This document shows, piece by piece, positions 5,948-6,074 of a stretch of DNA of 6,074 nucleotides (positions within the stretch are counted from its first letter, which is position 1; each line of letters starts with the position of its first letter). Made by a program: the position numbers and the translations under genes. This DNA is from Candidatus Merdenecus merdavium (GTDB taxonomy: Bacteria > Bacillota > Clostridia > Lachnospirales > Lachnospiraceae). The stretch is taken from the NCBI GenBank assembly GCA_018715425.1, contig DVLR01000095.1:1-6074 (forward strand). Reading direction: 5' to 3'. A model generated the notes under the pieces. It was given only the letters and a program-made list of their open reading frames with translations. It was not told the DNA's origin and made no database searches.

Positions 5948-6074
5948 ATGTATCAAATAGATGCTTATGTAGTTTATGGTAATGTAGGTGTATGTAAAGT
6001 GCTGGATATAGGAACATTTGATATGGGCGGAGTTGATAATAAAAAATTGTACTATACCTTAGAACCTTTACATT
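5948..6074 (+). CDS. CarD/CdnL-like transcriptional regulator, N-terminal part; 3' end outside window
   Basis: The first 42 codons of a gene run off the window end. The ATG at 5948 lies seven bases after a strong GGAGG (5936-5940). The N-terminus reads MYQIDAYVVYGNVGVCKV, then DIGTFDMGG, a polar turn, and KKLYYTLEPLH. This resembles the RNA-polymerase-interacting (Tudor-like) domain of CarD/CdnL and TRCF proteins. There, a hydrophobic start 'F.IGD.VVY...G.G.V..I' is followed by a strand '.YYVL..'. Family members bind the RNA polymerase beta subunit and affect open-complex stability at promoters. Only the first half of that domain is visible, so the C-terminal DNA-binding part cannot be checked. 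The gene has its own promoter and is separated from the FAS operon by a terminator, so shared function with the operon is not implied. The family call is moderately confident. Confidence 0.72.
   Translation, partial: MYQIDAYVVYGNVGVCKVLDIGTFDMGGVDNKKLYYTLEPLH

Noticed and set aside
1..6074. A novel defence, mobile or biosynthetic system in this window
   Set aside because: All complete genes fit a normal FAS-II/acetyl-CoA carboxylase operon. There are no recombinase, toxin, repeat-array or phage-like signals, and base composition appears even across the genes by eye.

Overview
This window looks like chromosomal DNA from a low-GC, Gram-positive anaerobe of the class Clostridia, plausibly near the Lachnospiraceae. 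The reasons are the A+T-rich sequence, strong AAGGAG/GGAGG-type ribosome binding sites, a SigA-type extended -10 promoter, the gene order fabF-accB-fabZ-accC-accDA, and a CarD-like gene next door. The genus is an inference; nothing here fixes it.

Positions 1-5673 hold the 3' part of a type II fatty acid synthesis (FAS-II) operon, all on the + strand with short gaps (9 to 69 bp). In order these are: the C-terminal part of the condensing enzyme FabF (start outside the window); the biotin carboxyl carrier protein AccB; the 3-hydroxyacyl-ACP dehydratase FabZ; the biotin carboxylase AccC; a single-chain carboxyltransferase in which AccD (beta) and AccA (alpha) are fused; and a FabK/nitronate-monooxygenase family FMN oxidoreductase with an unusual Cys-rich C-terminal segment. 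AccB, AccC and AccDA together make a complete acetyl-CoA carboxylase supplying malonyl-CoA. FabF and FabZ carry out condensation and dehydration, and the last gene could carry out or assist enoyl reduction, though its substrate is not proven by sequence.

Positions 5674-5947 (274 bp) are non-coding. They hold a strong rho-independent terminator that closes the operon, an A+T-rich stretch with a small inverted repeat and a pair of TGCATAA direct repeats, and then a convincing SigA promoter (TTCACA-17 bp-TATACT, extended -10). From 5948 the window enters the first 42 codons of a separately transcribed gene resembling the CarD/CdnL family of RNA-polymerase-binding regulators; it is cut off by the window end.

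I see no mobile element, tRNA, rRNA, CRISPR array or broken gene. The locus is mostly ordinary core metabolism. The points worth a second look are the AccD-AccA fusion with a shortened alpha N-terminus, the C-x2-C-x3-C-x7-C cluster in the flavoprotein, the oddly spaced fabZ ribosome binding site, and the repeats upstream of the CarD-like gene. I did not find a convincing new system.
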